This document shows positions 25,265-37,118 of a stretch of DNA of 64,000 bases, piece by piece. Source of the DNA: Pseudomonas brassicacearum (GTDB lineage Bacteria > Pseudomonadota > Gammaproteobacteria > Pseudomonadales > Pseudomonadaceae); the NCBI RefSeq assembly GCF_003732225.1, contig NZ_MOBJ01000006.1, positions 124,001 to 188,000 of the forward strand, in the 5' to 3' direction. Numbering within the stretch: position 1 is the first letter of the stretch; the number at the start of each line of letters is the position of its first letter. The notes beneath the pieces were generated by a model. The model saw only the letters and a list, made by a program, of their open reading frames with translations, was not told where the DNA came from and made no database searches. The position numbers were made by a program, and so were the translations under genes.

Positions 25265-26023
25265 TCACACAAAAACGATTTCATAGGGTTGACGCATCCG
25301 CTCCAGAATAACCCTGGGCAGCTTCGGTGCGATGCCGATCTCCGGTTCACCATTCAGCTGGCTGGCGTACGCATGGGTGGCGTGGCACTTGCGCGCGACG
25401 GTCCAGGTGTCGAGGCGGACTTTGCGGGCGCGGTGCCAGGGAATCAGTCCCTGATCGCGTGCGGGCCAGTGCCAGGACCAGACCGGCACTTCATTGAAGC
25501 TTGCCCCGACCATGCGGGCGGCTTTTGCGGCGGCGCGCCCCACCGTGTCATGGTCGATGATGCCGTCCTCGCTCCAGGTGGTGAACACCACGTCACCCGG
25601 CCGCAGGTAGCGCGCGATGAATTGCGTCAATTGCAGTTCACGTTCGGCCAGCCCGTTGTCGGTAAAACCGCCGCGAATCCATTTCAGGCTATGCATGGGC
25701 AAACCGAGACGGCGCAGGGCTTCGACGCTTTCCTGAGGGCGGAACACACTCAGGCGTTTCTCCGACCACAGGTTCGAGCCCGGATGACTGGCGCTGCCAT
25801 CGGTAATCGAGATCAATTGCAAGGGATGGCCGAGAGTAGAGAGCAGCTGCAACAGGCCGCCGCAGGTTACCACTTCGTCGCCTGGGTGCGGCGCGATCAC
25901 CACGGCGCGAGCGCCTGCCGGGACCAGAGTGGTGGTGTTGATGACTGGAACGTTGTCCAACTGTCGGGCAGTGTTCCAGATCTGCGCAGGTAAACTGCTG
26001 TCGAGCAGGGTGGTGGATTTCAT
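25265..26023 (-). CDS. PIG-L family deacetylase-like protein
   Basis: A 252-residue member of the PIG-L/LmbE family of zinc-dependent N-acetylglucosamine deacetylases. The family hallmark appears as APHPGDEVVTCGGLL; most members read HPDDE, so the first Asp, which is the proposed general base in MshB, is Gly here, while the zinc-binding His and the second Asp remain. A later DGIIDHDTVG segment supplies a further His/Asp typical of the active site. The start at 26023 follows AAGGA; the frame is open to 26215 without support. It lies 97 bp upstream of the EEP gene on the same strand. The substrate is unknown, and activity may be altered by the missing Asp. Confidence 0.85.
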   Translation of the reverse strand: MKSTTLLDSSLPAQIWNTARQLDNVPVINTTTLVPAGARAVVIAPHPGDEVVTCGGLLQLLSTLGHPLQLISITDGSASHPGSNLWSEKRLSVFRPQESVEALRRLGLPMHSLKWIRGGFTDNGLAERELQLTQFIARYLRPGDVVFTTWSEDGIIDHDTVGRAAAKAARMVGASFNEVPVWSWHWPARDQGLIPWHRARKVRLDTWTVARKCHATHAYASQLNGEPEIGIAPKLPRVILERMRQPYEIVFV

Positions 26024-26266
26024 GGTGATACGTCCTTGTTCTGATTTGCCGGCAGTCGTGCATTGTGGCTGGCGGAACACGCCGTCGCAGACTCCTCGCG
26101 ACCAGATAATCGCGGGGCACAGCGCTCCAAACCCTGGATTGCTGTGAGCAGAGTATTGCTCATACATCACCATTCGTCGCCCCCGTCCCCCTTCAAAGAG
26201 CATTTTTTTCGTCACGTAGCTTACTCAAGCGCCGACGATCGTTGCCCGTGACGATGGGAAGCGGTA

Positions 26267-28426
<2,160 letters not shown>

Positions 28427-28548
28427 AATTGCTCCTGCAATTGGGCTTGGGTGTTGGCGCCGGCATTGCTGGTTTCTCAAGGCCGAGCCACCCCGAAGTG
28501 GCGAGCCTGCTCGCCACGCGGTCAATCAGGATGAGCGTGTGGACGCCC

Positions 28549-28848
28549 TCAACTGACCGGCTTGCGCGGTGCTCGAGGCTTTTTCGCGGCCGCGGACTTC
28601 TCACCCGGCGGCGTCACGACCTTGGCTGCGGCGGCTTTGGCTTTGGGCTTGGCCGCCGGGGGCTTGCTGGCTGCTGTTTTGCTGCTATTGGTTTTAGCGG
28701 TCTTGGCAGGCTTGCTCGGGGCCAGGGCTTCGGCCTCTGCCAGCTTGCAGGCCATCTCCCAGTGGCGCGCTTCCTGGCCTTCGGGTTTCCCCTCGGACTC
28801 CCAGATTTGATAGGCAAATTCACGAACGCGTTTGTCATCGGTACTCAT
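28549..28848 (-). CDS. DUF2934 domain protein with Lys/Ala/Pro-rich tail
   Basis: A 99-residue protein. The first 40 residues match DUF2934 (REFAYQIWESEGKPEGQ, then HWEMACKLAEAEAL). The remainder is a low-complexity, strongly basic Ala/Lys/Pro tail that resembles histone-H1-like tails and might bind nucleic acid or polyanions; this is inference. A DUF2934 gene at this place between treY and glgX is a recurrent feature of Pseudomonas and rhizobial trehalose/glycogen loci, as I recall. It starts 21 bp after the treY stop. Its role is unknown. Confidence 0.85.
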   Translation of the reverse strand: MSTDDKRVREFAYQIWESEGKPEGQEARHWEMACKLAEAEALAPSKPAKTAKTNSSKTAASKPPAAKPKAKAAAAKVVTPPGEKSAAAKKPRAPRKPVS

Positions 28849-28869
28849 CGCAATGCTCCTGAGTTGAAC

Positions 28870-31656
28870 TCAAGTCTGGATAAACAGATTGACCGGGAAG
28901 GTTCCCAGCGCGGCGCTAATCAGCAACTCCTTGTGGGGTGTGACTGCACCTGTTGTAAAAAGTCCCTTCAGCTCTTCGCCAGGGGCGGTGAACGGCAGTT
29001 TGACTCGGGTGTCGCCCCAGAGCAGGGCAGGCACCTGGGGTGTGGCACTGCTTTCCAGCAGCGGTGCGACCCGTACCGGCACCAGCACAATCGCCCGTTG
29101 GCCGTTGAGTTCGCGGGCGAAAGCCAACACCCGTTCAGCCTCGCTGCCCACCACCTGCAACGCTTGATAACGGCCCCGCCGAAACAGCTGCGGGTACTGC
29201 GCGCGGACCGCCAGCGTGCGAGCGATCAGCGCCTGCTTGATGTGCCCGTCACGCCAGTTGTGCAGTAACTGTTCAGCGTCCACCGGAGTTTGCAATGCTT
29301 GCTGGCGGACAGTGAAATCAACCGCCCGCCGATTGTCCGGGTCCACCAGGCTGAAGTCCCAAAACTCATTGCCCTGATACAGATCCGGCACCCCCGGCAC
29401 CGTCATGTGCAGCAAGGTTTGCGCCAATCCATTGAGCGCGCCGCCGCACGCAATCGCTTGCGCGGCATCGGCGATGGCGCTGCGTAATGGCAGGCCTTCG
29501 GGACTGAGCATAAGACGTTCGAGGAATGCTCGCGCGGCCTGTTCATAAGGCTCATTCGGTGCGCTCCAACTGCTCTGGAGTTTGGCTTCGCGCAGAGCTT
29601 TTTGCTGCCACTGCCACAGTCGTTCGCTGTAGGCCGTCAGTGACTGTTGGTCATCGCACTGCAGCTCCAGCGGCCAACTGCCGAGCAAGGTCTGGTAGAG
29701 AATCAGCTCATCAGCGGCCGAGGGCGTCGACGGGTCACTGCGCAGGGCGGCGGCCTGTATCCGCCAGTCTTCAACCTGTTCGGCATACCAGGCACTGCGC
29801 TCGCTGAGCAGCGCCAAACGTGCCCGGCTGTCTTCGCCGCGTTTGTGATCATGAGTGGCGGTGGCCAGCAGCGTGTCCGGAAACTCTGCGAGGCGTTGGC
29901 TGCAAGCCGTGTGGAAGTCGGCGAGCGGGGCGCTGAACTGCTCGGCATTGAAGCCGACATCGTTACGCGACAACAGTACGCCTGAGCGATAGAACGCGGT
30001 GTCTTCCACAGCTTTGGCGGCGGCCGGCGAGGTCAGCTGCTGAAAGCGCACGCAGGCGTGCTTGAGGATCTTGCGTTGACGGCCTACCGGGCGCTCGCGC
30101 CAGGGCTGCCCGCCGAGCCAGCGCGCCAGATTGTCGAGCACCGGCCAGTCGGCTTCGCTCAAGGTTTGGCGCGCGCCGGTCATGGCTTGCTGAAAAAACA
30201 CCTCGTCTTGTGCCGAGCGCCCTCGCGGGCTGATGTAAGTCCGGTACACCGGGAAATGCACGATCAGCTCCTGCAATGCCCGACGGATTGCACCGAGGGT
30301 CAAATCCCGGCTCATCAGGTCATCGCGAGCCACTTGCAGCAAGGCCTGTGCGACACTTTCGAAGTCGCCGGCCAGCGAGCCGTTGAGAATCTGCTGCCGC
30401 GCCAACTGTGCTTCTTCGATGAACGCGGCGGGCCGTTCGGTGTGCCGGTTCCACACATCACCAAGGACCTGCGCACCTTGCGGGTCGTGTTGCAACAACG
30501 ACAACTGATTCATGAACTCATAACCGGTGCTGCCATCGACCTGCCAGTCGCGGTGCAGCGTTTCACCGTCGCCGAGGATCTTCTCGACGTAGATCGGTAC
30601 GTGTCGCGCCGGCGACAAGGCGTTCACCCGGCGTCTGAGTTTGCGGCAGTAACCACGCGGGTCGGCGAGTCCATCAATGTGGTCGACGCGCAAACCATCC
30701 ACCAGACCGTCAGCGATCAGCTCGAAAATCTTTGCGTGGGTGGCCTCGAACACAGCCGGGCGTTCAACCCGCAGCCCAGCGAGTTCATTGATGTCGAAGA
30801 AACGCCGCCAGTTGATGTCGTCGGCGGCCGTGCGCCAACTGGCCAGGCGATAGCTCTGGCGTTCGAGCAGGTCGTGCAGTCGGCTGAAACCTTCGGGCTC
30901 GCGGGAGTCGTGGAGGCTGAGGTTGTGCTCGATGCAACGCCGGATCGGCGGATCAGTCGCCAGTATTGTCAGCGCTTGCTGCAAGGGGCGCGCAAGGGAA
31001 TGGGCGTCGGTCTGGTAGCGCAGGGTGGTGAATTGATCGGCCAGGGTTTTTAGTTGCAGTGCCCGTTCGGCGTCGAGCGAGTCGTCAGGCTTGAGCAGTT
31101 CAGCGTAATCGGTAGGGCAGATCGGGAAGTGGTGCTCATAGTGTTCGACATGGAAGCTGCCCCGTCCTGGATCGAAGCGTAGCGAGAGTGTGCCGTCCTG
31201 TAGGGCGATGCCGTAGTCGCTGCCCAGAAACGGCAGCAATAGCTGACCTTCGAGCAACGGGTCTGGCGAGTGCCATTGAATGTCGAAAAACTCGCCGTAG
31301 GGACTCAGTCGACCCCATTCCAGCAAGTCCAGCCACCAGGGATTGTCGGCGCCACCCACGGCCATGTGGTTGGACACGATGTCCAGAATCAGCCCCATGT
31401 TCTGTGCCCGCAGTGCACTGACCAGTCGCCACAGGGCTGCCTCGCCACCCAGCTCGGGATTGACCCGGCTCGGGTCGACCACGTCGTAGCCGTGCATCGA
31501 CCCGGCCCGCGCGCTCAGCAGCGGCGAGGCATACAGGTGGCTGATCCCCAGACTGGCGAAATACGGCACCAGCGGCACGGCGTCATCCAGGGTGAACCGG
31601 TGATGAAACTGCACGCGTAGCGTCGCCCGGACCGGCGGGGTTTGCGCGTCGCTCAC
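28870..31656 (-). CDS. treY: Maltooligosyl trehalose synthase TreY
   Basis: TreY (GH13_26) converts the reducing-end maltose unit of an alpha-1,4-glucan into trehalose by intramolecular transglycosylation. The 928-residue length is normal. It begins with ATLRVQFHHRFTLDDA and FASLGISHLYASPLL, has the nucleophile in DGLRVDHIDGLADP (about residue 323), the acid in IYVEKILGDGE (about 355), and the late GVPDLYQGNEFWDFSLVDPDNR motif that marks TreY. Start and malQ stop overlap by four bases (ATGA), so translation is coupled to malQ. Its product is cleaved by TreZ, encoded two genes upstream. Confidence 0.97.
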   Translation of the reverse strand: MSDAQTPPVRATLRVQFHHRFTLDDAVPLVPYFASLGISHLYASPLLSARAGSMHGYDVVDPSRVNPELGGEAALWRLVSALRAQNMGLILDIVSNHMAVGGADNPWWLDLLEWGRLSPYGEFFDIQWHSPDPLLEGQLLLPFLGSDYGIALQDGTLSLRFDPGRGSFHVEHYEHHFPICPTDYAELLKPDDSLDAERALQLKTLADQFTTLRYQTDAHSLARPLQQALTILATDPPIRRCIEHNLSLHDSREPEGFSRLHDLLERQSYRLASWRTAADDINWRRFFDINELAGLRVERPAVFEATHAKIFELIADGLVDGLRVDHIDGLADPRGYCRKLRRRVNALSPARHVPIYVEKILGDGETLHRDWQVDGSTGYEFMNQLSLLQHDPQGAQVLGDVWNRHTERPAAFIEEAQLARQQILNGSLAGDFESVAQALLQVARDDLMSRDLTLGAIRRALQELIVHFPVYRTYISPRGRSAQDEVFFQQAMTGARQTLSEADWPVLDNLARWLGGQPWRERPVGRQRKILKHACVRFQQLTSPAAAKAVEDTAFYRSGVLLSRNDVGFNAEQFSAPLADFHTACSQRLAEFPDTLLATATHDHKRGEDSRARLALLSERSAWYAEQVEDWRIQAAALRSDPSTPSAADELILYQTLLGSWPLELQCDDQQSLTAYSERLWQWQQKALREAKLQSSWSAPNEPYEQAARAFLERLMLSPEGLPLRSAIADAAQAIACGGALNGLAQTLLHMTVPGVPDLYQGNEFWDFSLVDPDNRRAVDFTVRQQALQTPVDAEQLLHNWRDGHIKQALIARTLAVRAQYPQLFRRGRYQALQVVGSEAERVLAFARELNGQRAIVLVPVRVAPLLESSATPQVPALLWGDTRVKLPFTAPGEELKGLFTTGAVTPHKELLISAALGTFPVNLFIQT

Positions 31657-33734
31657 TGATCACGCTCGGCCGCCTGAAGGCGTGCGCAGGCGAGCAACTC
31701 CAGGCGTCGTGCAGCATCGGCATCGTCCAGCAGCGCTTCACTTTCATTGGCGAAGCGCCGACGCCAGTTCGGGTGACTGTCGGTGGTGCCGGGGAGGTTG
31801 GCCTGTTCATCGATACCCAGCGCATCTTCCAGCGGCAGCAACACCAACGGTGCGCGGGTATGGCCAAGGAAGCGTACGCTGGCATCGAGCACCTGGTCGG
31901 TCTCGTGGCTTTCCTCGCGGAAGTTTTGTGGGTCCTGACTCAAGGCCCGGCGCAGGCCTTCGCGCTCACGCTGACGGTGTTCGCGCCATTGCTGTTCGCC
32001 GTCGCTGTCGATCAGCTTCAGCCGGGCATTCCATTCGATGTCACGGCCATGCCACCAACCGTTGAGCGTTGGCAGGTCATGGGTGCTGGTGGTGGCCAGC
32101 GCGTTGTCGGGCCAATCGAGAATCGGTTTGAAGTGTGCACCGTGATCCTGTTCGAACAGCAACACACGCATGCCGAGAATCGAGCGGGCGATGAGTTTTT
32201 CCCGCAGGCCATCGGGCACGGTGCCGAGGTCTTCGCCGAGCACGATCGCTTGATGCCGATGGGACTCCAGGGTCAGCAACCGCAGCAGGTCGTCCACCGG
32301 GTAATACAGGTACGCGCCGTCGCTTGGTGGCGCGCCGAGGGGGATCACCCACAGCCGTTGCAGCCCCATGACATGGTCGATGCGCAGGCCGCCTGCATGG
32401 GCAAAATTGGCCCGCAGCATTTCGATGAACGCGCGAAAGCCGTTACGGATCAGCCCTTCAGGGGAAAACGCAGAAATTCCCCAGCCCTGACCCGTGCGGT
32501 TGAGAATGTCCGGCGGTGCGCCGACGGTGAGGGCCGCGAGTAATTCGTCCTGACGACTCCAGGCCTGGCTGCCGCCGCCATCCGCGCCGACGGCCAGGTC
32601 GGCGATCAGACCGATACCCATGCCACTGCTGCGCGCAACGGTTTGCGCACGTTGCAAACTGCGGGCGATCAGCCATTGGCAAAAGGCGTAGAAGCCGATG
32701 CGCCCGGCATTTTGTTCGGCAAAGGTGGTCAGCTCGGCACTGCGCGGGTTACGCCAGTGCTCGGGCCACAGGCGCCAGTCAAGACTTTCGCCCAGAGCGA
32801 CACAGGCTTCCTGGAGGGCCTCGAAGCGGCAATGGTTTTCCAGGGCTTCGCCACCGCAGTGGCGAAAGCTGCTGAAGTCCTCGTGCAATGGATGATCACC
32901 CCGGGAAAACCCCTCATACAGCGCTTCCAGCAATTGCTGCTTGGCCTTGGCGGCGGTTGGCCAGTCAATCAACGGTTGACCTTCCAGGCGCTTGAGTTCG
33001 TCGGCCAGTTCGGTGGCGTCGATGGCCAGACGCAAGGCGCGCTCGCCGAGAATTTCCCCCGGTGAGGCGTACAGACTGTTGAGAAACAAACGGCTGGAGG
33101 GCGAGTAGGGACTGTAGCGTTGCGTGTCGTTGCTGAACATCGCGTGCAGCGGGCTGATCGCTAACGCGTCGGCGCCGCGCTCACCGGCCACGCGGGCGAG
33201 GTTTTCCAGTGCCTGCATGTCGCCGAAGCCACCGTCACCAGGGCGTCGCAACGAATACAGTTGCACGCTCAGGCCCCAGGCCCGGGGTGTCTGGTTGTCA
33301 ACGGCGGTGGCCACGCTATGACACTGCAAGGGGGCCACGGCAAGAGTGAAGCATTGGCCGGCGATGCGAACGTCCTGGTAGCCGACCGGGATCAATCCCG
33401 GCAGCATCGCGTTGGCATCAAGTTTCAGATTGAGGATCGCGCCATCTTCCAGATGAACCTCACAGGGCGTTTCAGGGGCAAAGTAATGCGCAAGGGCGAG
33501 CCCGGCTCCGACGTCGACGGTCATCAAGGGCGGCAAGTGTTTGTTCTGTTGGTTCTGTTGCAGTTCCAGCAGGCTGGCGTCGATTTCCCGAGCGCTATCG
33601 GCCGGGTGGCCGAGCCCGTTGAGGACCGCTCGCAGCGCCGCCGGAGCGACTTTCTGTGGGCGGCCGTTGGCGTCGATCCAGTCGACTGCCAGGCCTGCTC
33701 GGCTGGCGAGGATTTCCAGTTGCGCATCGCTCAT
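31653..33734 (-). CDS. malQ: 4-alpha-glucanotransferase MalQ (amylomaltase)
   Basis: MalQ (GH77) transfers glucan segments between maltooligosaccharides. The 693-residue product has the family motifs: AWGLSVQLYSLRRPGD, DALAISPLHAMF, the nucleophile in GGLRIDHVMGLQRLW (about residue 450), the acid in VLGEDLGTVPDGLR (about 496) and the DLPTLNGWW loop. The start at 33734 (MSDAQLEILA) overlaps the treZ stop by four bases; the frame continues upstream to 33917 inside treZ without a start signal. Within the operon it would lengthen short chains left by GlgX into TreY substrates. Confidence 0.96.
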   Translation of the reverse strand: MSDAQLEILASRAGLAVDWIDANGRPQKVAPAALRAVLNGLGHPADSAREIDASLLELQQNQQNKHLPPLMTVDVGAGLALAHYFAPETPCEVHLEDGAILNLKLDANAMLPGLIPVGYQDVRIAGQCFTLAVAPLQCHSVATAVDNQTPRAWGLSVQLYSLRRPGDGGFGDMQALENLARVAGERGADALAISPLHAMFSNDTQRYSPYSPSSRLFLNSLYASPGEILGERALRLAIDATELADELKRLEGQPLIDWPTAAKAKQQLLEALYEGFSRGDHPLHEDFSSFRHCGGEALENHCRFEALQEACVALGESLDWRLWPEHWRNPRSAELTTFAEQNAGRIGFYAFCQWLIARSLQRAQTVARSSGMGIGLIADLAVGADGGGSQAWSRQDELLAALTVGAPPDILNRTGQGWGISAFSPEGLIRNGFRAFIEMLRANFAHAGGLRIDHVMGLQRLWVIPLGAPPSDGAYLYYPVDDLLRLLTLESHRHQAIVLGEDLGTVPDGLREKLIARSILGMRVLLFEQDHGAHFKPILDWPDNALATTSTHDLPTLNGWWHGRDIEWNARLKLIDSDGEQQWREHRQREREGLRRALSQDPQNFREESHETDQVLDASVRFLGHTRAPLVLLPLEDALGIDEQANLPGTTDSHPNWRRRFANESEALLDDADAARRLELLACARLQAAERDQ

Positions 33735-35536
33735 GGACGCTCTCCAGTGGGGGGTAGCAAGGGCGCAGCTGCCGTCAGGCTGACAAGCGCGCAGTACGGG
33801 ACGAGGATGCCTTGTTGCAGGTATTCGAAGGATTGCTGCGGGTAGTCGAAAAGTAGTTGGGCGTGGGGTTGTGGCGAATGGGGCACAGATTCTGCGCTGA
33901 GGTTCAGGTCGATGCACAACAGGCTGCCGTCGCCCATGTGCCAGCGCGCGCTCACCGCGCCTGTTGCCAGCACCGCGGCGCCCAGGGCATGAGCGCCGGG
34001 CAGCCGCGGGATGATGTGTTGATGACGGATCAGCAGTAGCTGTCGATAGAGTGTCTGGGTCGCTTGCCTGGTCACAGCTCCAGTTGCCGTCAGTGTCGGA
34101 CGCGAGGCGTTGAAGGTGTGTGATGCGTTCGGGTCGGGAATCTGCTCGCGGATGTGCGGATCGGCAAAGGCACTGAAGGCCGCGAATTCGTTGCGCCGAC
34201 CTTCTCGCACCAATCTGGCCAGTTCGCCGTGGTGGCTGGTGAAAAACAGAAACGGCTGGTCAGCGGCACACTCGTCGCCCATGAACAGCAACGGGATCAT
34301 CGGCGACAACAACAAAAGCACCGTCGCCGCGTGCAGTGCCTGAGGCGCGGTCAACTGATGGAGGCGCTCGCCAAAGGCACGGTTGCCGATCTGGTCGTGG
34401 TTCTGCAGGAACAGCACGAAGGCACTGGGCGGCAAATGCCCGCTGGGTTCGCCTCGTGCATGCCCGTGGCGATTGGTGTGGCCCTGATAGGCGAAACCCT
34501 GGCTCAGGCAGCGGGCCAGTTGCTCGGTGGGTTGCTCGGCGAAGTCAGCGTAATAGGCCTCGGTTTCTCCGGTCAGCAGCACGTGCAGCGCATTGTGCCC
34601 ATCGTCGTTCCACTGTGCGTCGAAGCCCTGTTCCAGCAGGCTGGCCTGGTTGTGCTCGTTTTCCACGGTGAGCCAGACATGACGTGGCGGATCGATGTGC
34701 TGACGTACCCGGGCTGCCAGTTCCTGAAGGAAATCCGGATCCTCGATGGCGTGTACCGCATCCAGACGCAAACCGTCGAAACGGTACTCAAGCAGCCACA
34801 TCAACGCATTGTCGATGAAGAAGTCGCGCACCTCGCGCCGCCGAAAATCAATGGCTGCGCCCCAGGGTGTGTGCAGGTCTTCGCGGAAAAAGCCCTTGGC
34901 ATAGTGATGCAGGTAATTGCCGTCCGGGCCGAAGTGGTTGTAAACCACGTCAATGATCACCGCCAGACCCAGGCCATGGGCGCTATCGATCAGATGCTTG
35001 AGGGATTTGGGCGTGCCATATGAAGACTGCGGTGCGTAGGGCAGCACGCCGTCGTAGCCCCAGTTGCGCTCACCGGGAAACTGCGCCAAGGGCATCAGTT
35101 CGATTGCTGTAACGCCCAGCTCGGCTAGCCGTGGCAGGTGTTTTTCGACTTCGGTAAAGCCGCCCAGCAAGCCAACGTGCAGTTCGTAGATCACCGCTTC
35201 ATGCCAGGGCCGGCCGTGCCAGAGGAGGTGCTGCCAACGGTAAGCGTGCGGATCGACCACCACGCTTGGTGACTTCAGACCGCCGGCTTGTGCCCGGGAA
35301 GCGGGATCCGGCACGTCCCGTTCGCCATCGATATTGTAGCGATAGCAAGTGCCGGCCGGGCAACGGGTCTCGATCACGAACCAGCCGTCCTCCTGGGGCA
35401 GCATCGGTAGTGATTGCCCGTCTTCGAGCTCGACACTCACATAAAACGCATCCGGCGCCCACAGGGCGAAACGGGTGTGTTGGGCATCCAGCATGACGGC
35501 GCCATGAGGCCAGGTTTCCAGAGTCCGTAACGGCAT
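33731..35536 (-). CDS. treZ: Malto-oligosyltrehalose trehalohydrolase TreZ
   Basis: TreZ (GH13_10) releases free trehalose from maltooligosyl trehalose made by TreY. The 601-residue protein has an N-terminal CBM48-like module (TRFALWAPDAFYVSVEL), IYELHVGLLGGFTE, WGYDGVLPYAPQSSYG, the nucleophile in DGLRLDAVHAIEDP (about residue 254), the acid in LTVENEHNQAS (about 290) and LQNHDQIGNRAFGERL. The gene starts 13 bp after the glgA stop, and its stop overlaps the malQ start. The context with treY leaves little doubt. Confidence 0.97.
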   Translation of the reverse strand: MPLRTLETWPHGAVMLDAQHTRFALWAPDAFYVSVELEDGQSLPMLPQEDGWFVIETRCPAGTCYRYNIDGERDVPDPASRAQAGGLKSPSVVVDPHAYRWQHLLWHGRPWHEAVIYELHVGLLGGFTEVEKHLPRLAELGVTAIELMPLAQFPGERNWGYDGVLPYAPQSSYGTPKSLKHLIDSAHGLGLAVIIDVVYNHFGPDGNYLHHYAKGFFREDLHTPWGAAIDFRRREVRDFFIDNALMWLLEYRFDGLRLDAVHAIEDPDFLQELAARVRQHIDPPRHVWLTVENEHNQASLLEQGFDAQWNDDGHNALHVLLTGETEAYYADFAEQPTEQLARCLSQGFAYQGHTNRHGHARGEPSGHLPPSAFVLFLQNHDQIGNRAFGERLHQLTAPQALHAATVLLLLSPMIPLLFMGDECAADQPFLFFTSHHGELARLVREGRRNEFAAFSAFADPHIREQIPDPNASHTFNASRPTLTATGAVTRQATQTLYRQLLLIRHQHIIPRLPGAHALGAAVLATGAVSARWHMGDGSLLCIDLNLSAESVPHSPQPHAQLLFDYPQQSFEYLQQGILVPYCALVSLTAAAPLLPPTGERP

Positions 35537-35549
35537 TCAAGAACCCCTC

Positions 35550-37118
35550 TTACTGCTTGACCGACTTACCCAATGCCTTTGCGACAAGTTGTTCATAAAG
35601 TTCAGCGTAGGGTTCGACCGCCTTGCACCAGTTGAACGGCGCGGCCATGGCCCGGCAGCGCATGGCGTTCAACAGGGCCGGGAAGGCGAACACCTTGAAC
35701 GCCCGGCGCAAGGCTTCCTCGTAGCTGGCAACGGTGGACTCATCGAAGAGAAAACCGGTGACGCCATTTTCGATGGTGTCGGCCAGCCCGCCGGTGTTGT
35801 GCGCTACCGGCAACGAGCCGAAACGTTGCGCATACATCTGGCTCAAGCCGCAGGGTTCGTAGCGTGAAGGCATCAACAGGAAATCACTGCCGGCGAACAT
35901 CCGCCGCGCATCGGTTTCGTTAAAGCCGATGCGCACACCGATTTGTCCTGGAAAACGCAGGGCCAGGGCGCGCATGGCTTGCTCTTCTTCCGGCTCGCCA
36001 CGGCCGATGATCGCGATTTGCCCACCGGAAGACACGATGAACTCGGACACGGCTTCGGTCAGGTCCAGGCCCTTTTGGTAGACCAGACGCGAGACCACGG
36101 CGAACAGCGGGCCTTTGGAATCCTTCAGACCGAACAGCTTGCGTACGTGGGCGGCATTCACCGCTTTGCCGTCCCAGTCGCCGATGCTGAACGGGCAAAA
36201 CAGGTGGGGATCGGTCGCTGCATCCCAACTTTCGTCGATACCATTCGGGATGCCGCTGAGCAGACCTTGCTGGGTTTTGCTGGCGAGGAAACCATCGAGA
36301 CCGCAGCCGAAGGCCGGGGTGGTGATTTCCTGGGCGTAGGTCGCGCTGACGGTGGTGATATGGCTCGAATAGGCCATGCCAGCCTTGAGGAACGACAGTT
36401 TGCCGTAGAACTCCATGCCTTCCTGTTGCAGGGCATGTTCGGGAATACCCAGTTCGGGGCAGGACGCCAGGCTCACTACACCTTGGTAAGCGAGGTTATG
36501 AATGGTGAACAGCGTCGGCGTGCGCTGACCACGCCAGTGCATGTAGGCCGGAGCCAAGCCTGCGGGCCAATCGTGGGCGTGCACCAGGTCCGGGCACCAG
36601 TGAATGTGTGCCAGGTTGGCGGCGATGTCAGCGGCGGCCAGACCCAGGCGGGCAAAACGAATATGGTTATCCGGCCAGTCGCGGCCATTGTTGGCGCCGT
36701 AAGGCGAGCCTTCACGTTCGTACAGTTCGGGGCAGATCAACACGTAGATGACCAGCCCGTCCGGCATGTCCATGCGGCCAATCTTGCAGGGTGGCAAGGC
36801 GGCATGACCACCCAACTCGCCGATGATATGGATCGGGTTTTCGCTGTGCAGCACTTGCGGATAACCGGGGATCAACACCCGAACATCATGCAAATGAGCC
36901 ATGGCGCGCGGCAATGCCGCAGAGACGTCACCCAAGCCGCCGGTTTTCACCAGATCGGCGATTTCCGAGGTGACAAACAGCACTTTCTTTTTGTTCGGAT
37001 TCTGACGTGGAGCGGGCAGTACCGTTTTCGCACCCGGGGCAAGAACCGACATCGAGGTCGGCTCGCCGATTTGCTGGTGAGAACGCTCTCCCTGGATTTC
37101 TAAAGCGGCACTGTTCAT
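35550..37118 (-). CDS. glgA: Glycogen synthase GlgA (GT5)
   Basis: A GT5 family glycosyltransferase of 522 residues. After a variable N-terminus of about 45 residues come VLFVTSEIADLVKTGGLGD with the nucleotide-sugar-binding KTGGL, the HDWPAG loop, and the C-terminal domain with SRLVYQKGLD, RYEPCGLSQMYAQRFG and NTGGLADTI. The family transfers glucose from ADP-glucose to alpha-1,4-glucan; in GlgE-pathway organisms related enzymes can make maltose-1-phosphate. No glgC is in the window, so the source of ADP-glucose is outside. It is the first gene of a leftward series (treZ, malQ, treY, DUF2934, glgX) and GGGAG lies eight bases before the start. Confidence 0.96.
   Translation of the reverse strand: MNSAALEIQGERSHQQIGEPTSMSVLAPGAKTVLPAPRQNPNKKKVLFVTSEIADLVKTGGLGDVSAALPRAMAHLHDVRVLIPGYPQVLHSENPIHIIGELGGHAALPPCKIGRMDMPDGLVIYVLICPELYEREGSPYGANNGRDWPDNHIRFARLGLAAADIAANLAHIHWCPDLVHAHDWPAGLAPAYMHWRGQRTPTLFTIHNLAYQGVVSLASCPELGIPEHALQQEGMEFYGKLSFLKAGMAYSSHITTVSATYAQEITTPAFGCGLDGFLASKTQQGLLSGIPNGIDESWDAATDPHLFCPFSIGDWDGKAVNAAHVRKLFGLKDSKGPLFAVVSRLVYQKGLDLTEAVSEFIVSSGGQIAIIGRGEPEEEQAMRALALRFPGQIGVRIGFNETDARRMFAGSDFLLMPSRYEPCGLSQMYAQRFGSLPVAHNTGGLADTIENGVTGFLFDESTVASYEEALRRAFKVFAFPALLNAMRCRAMAAPFNWCKAVEPYAELYEQLVAKALGKSVKQ

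Noticed and set aside
35943..37103. Plus-strand open frame of 386 codons opposite glgA
   Set aside because: Shadow of glgA; all glycogen synthase motifs are on the minus strand.
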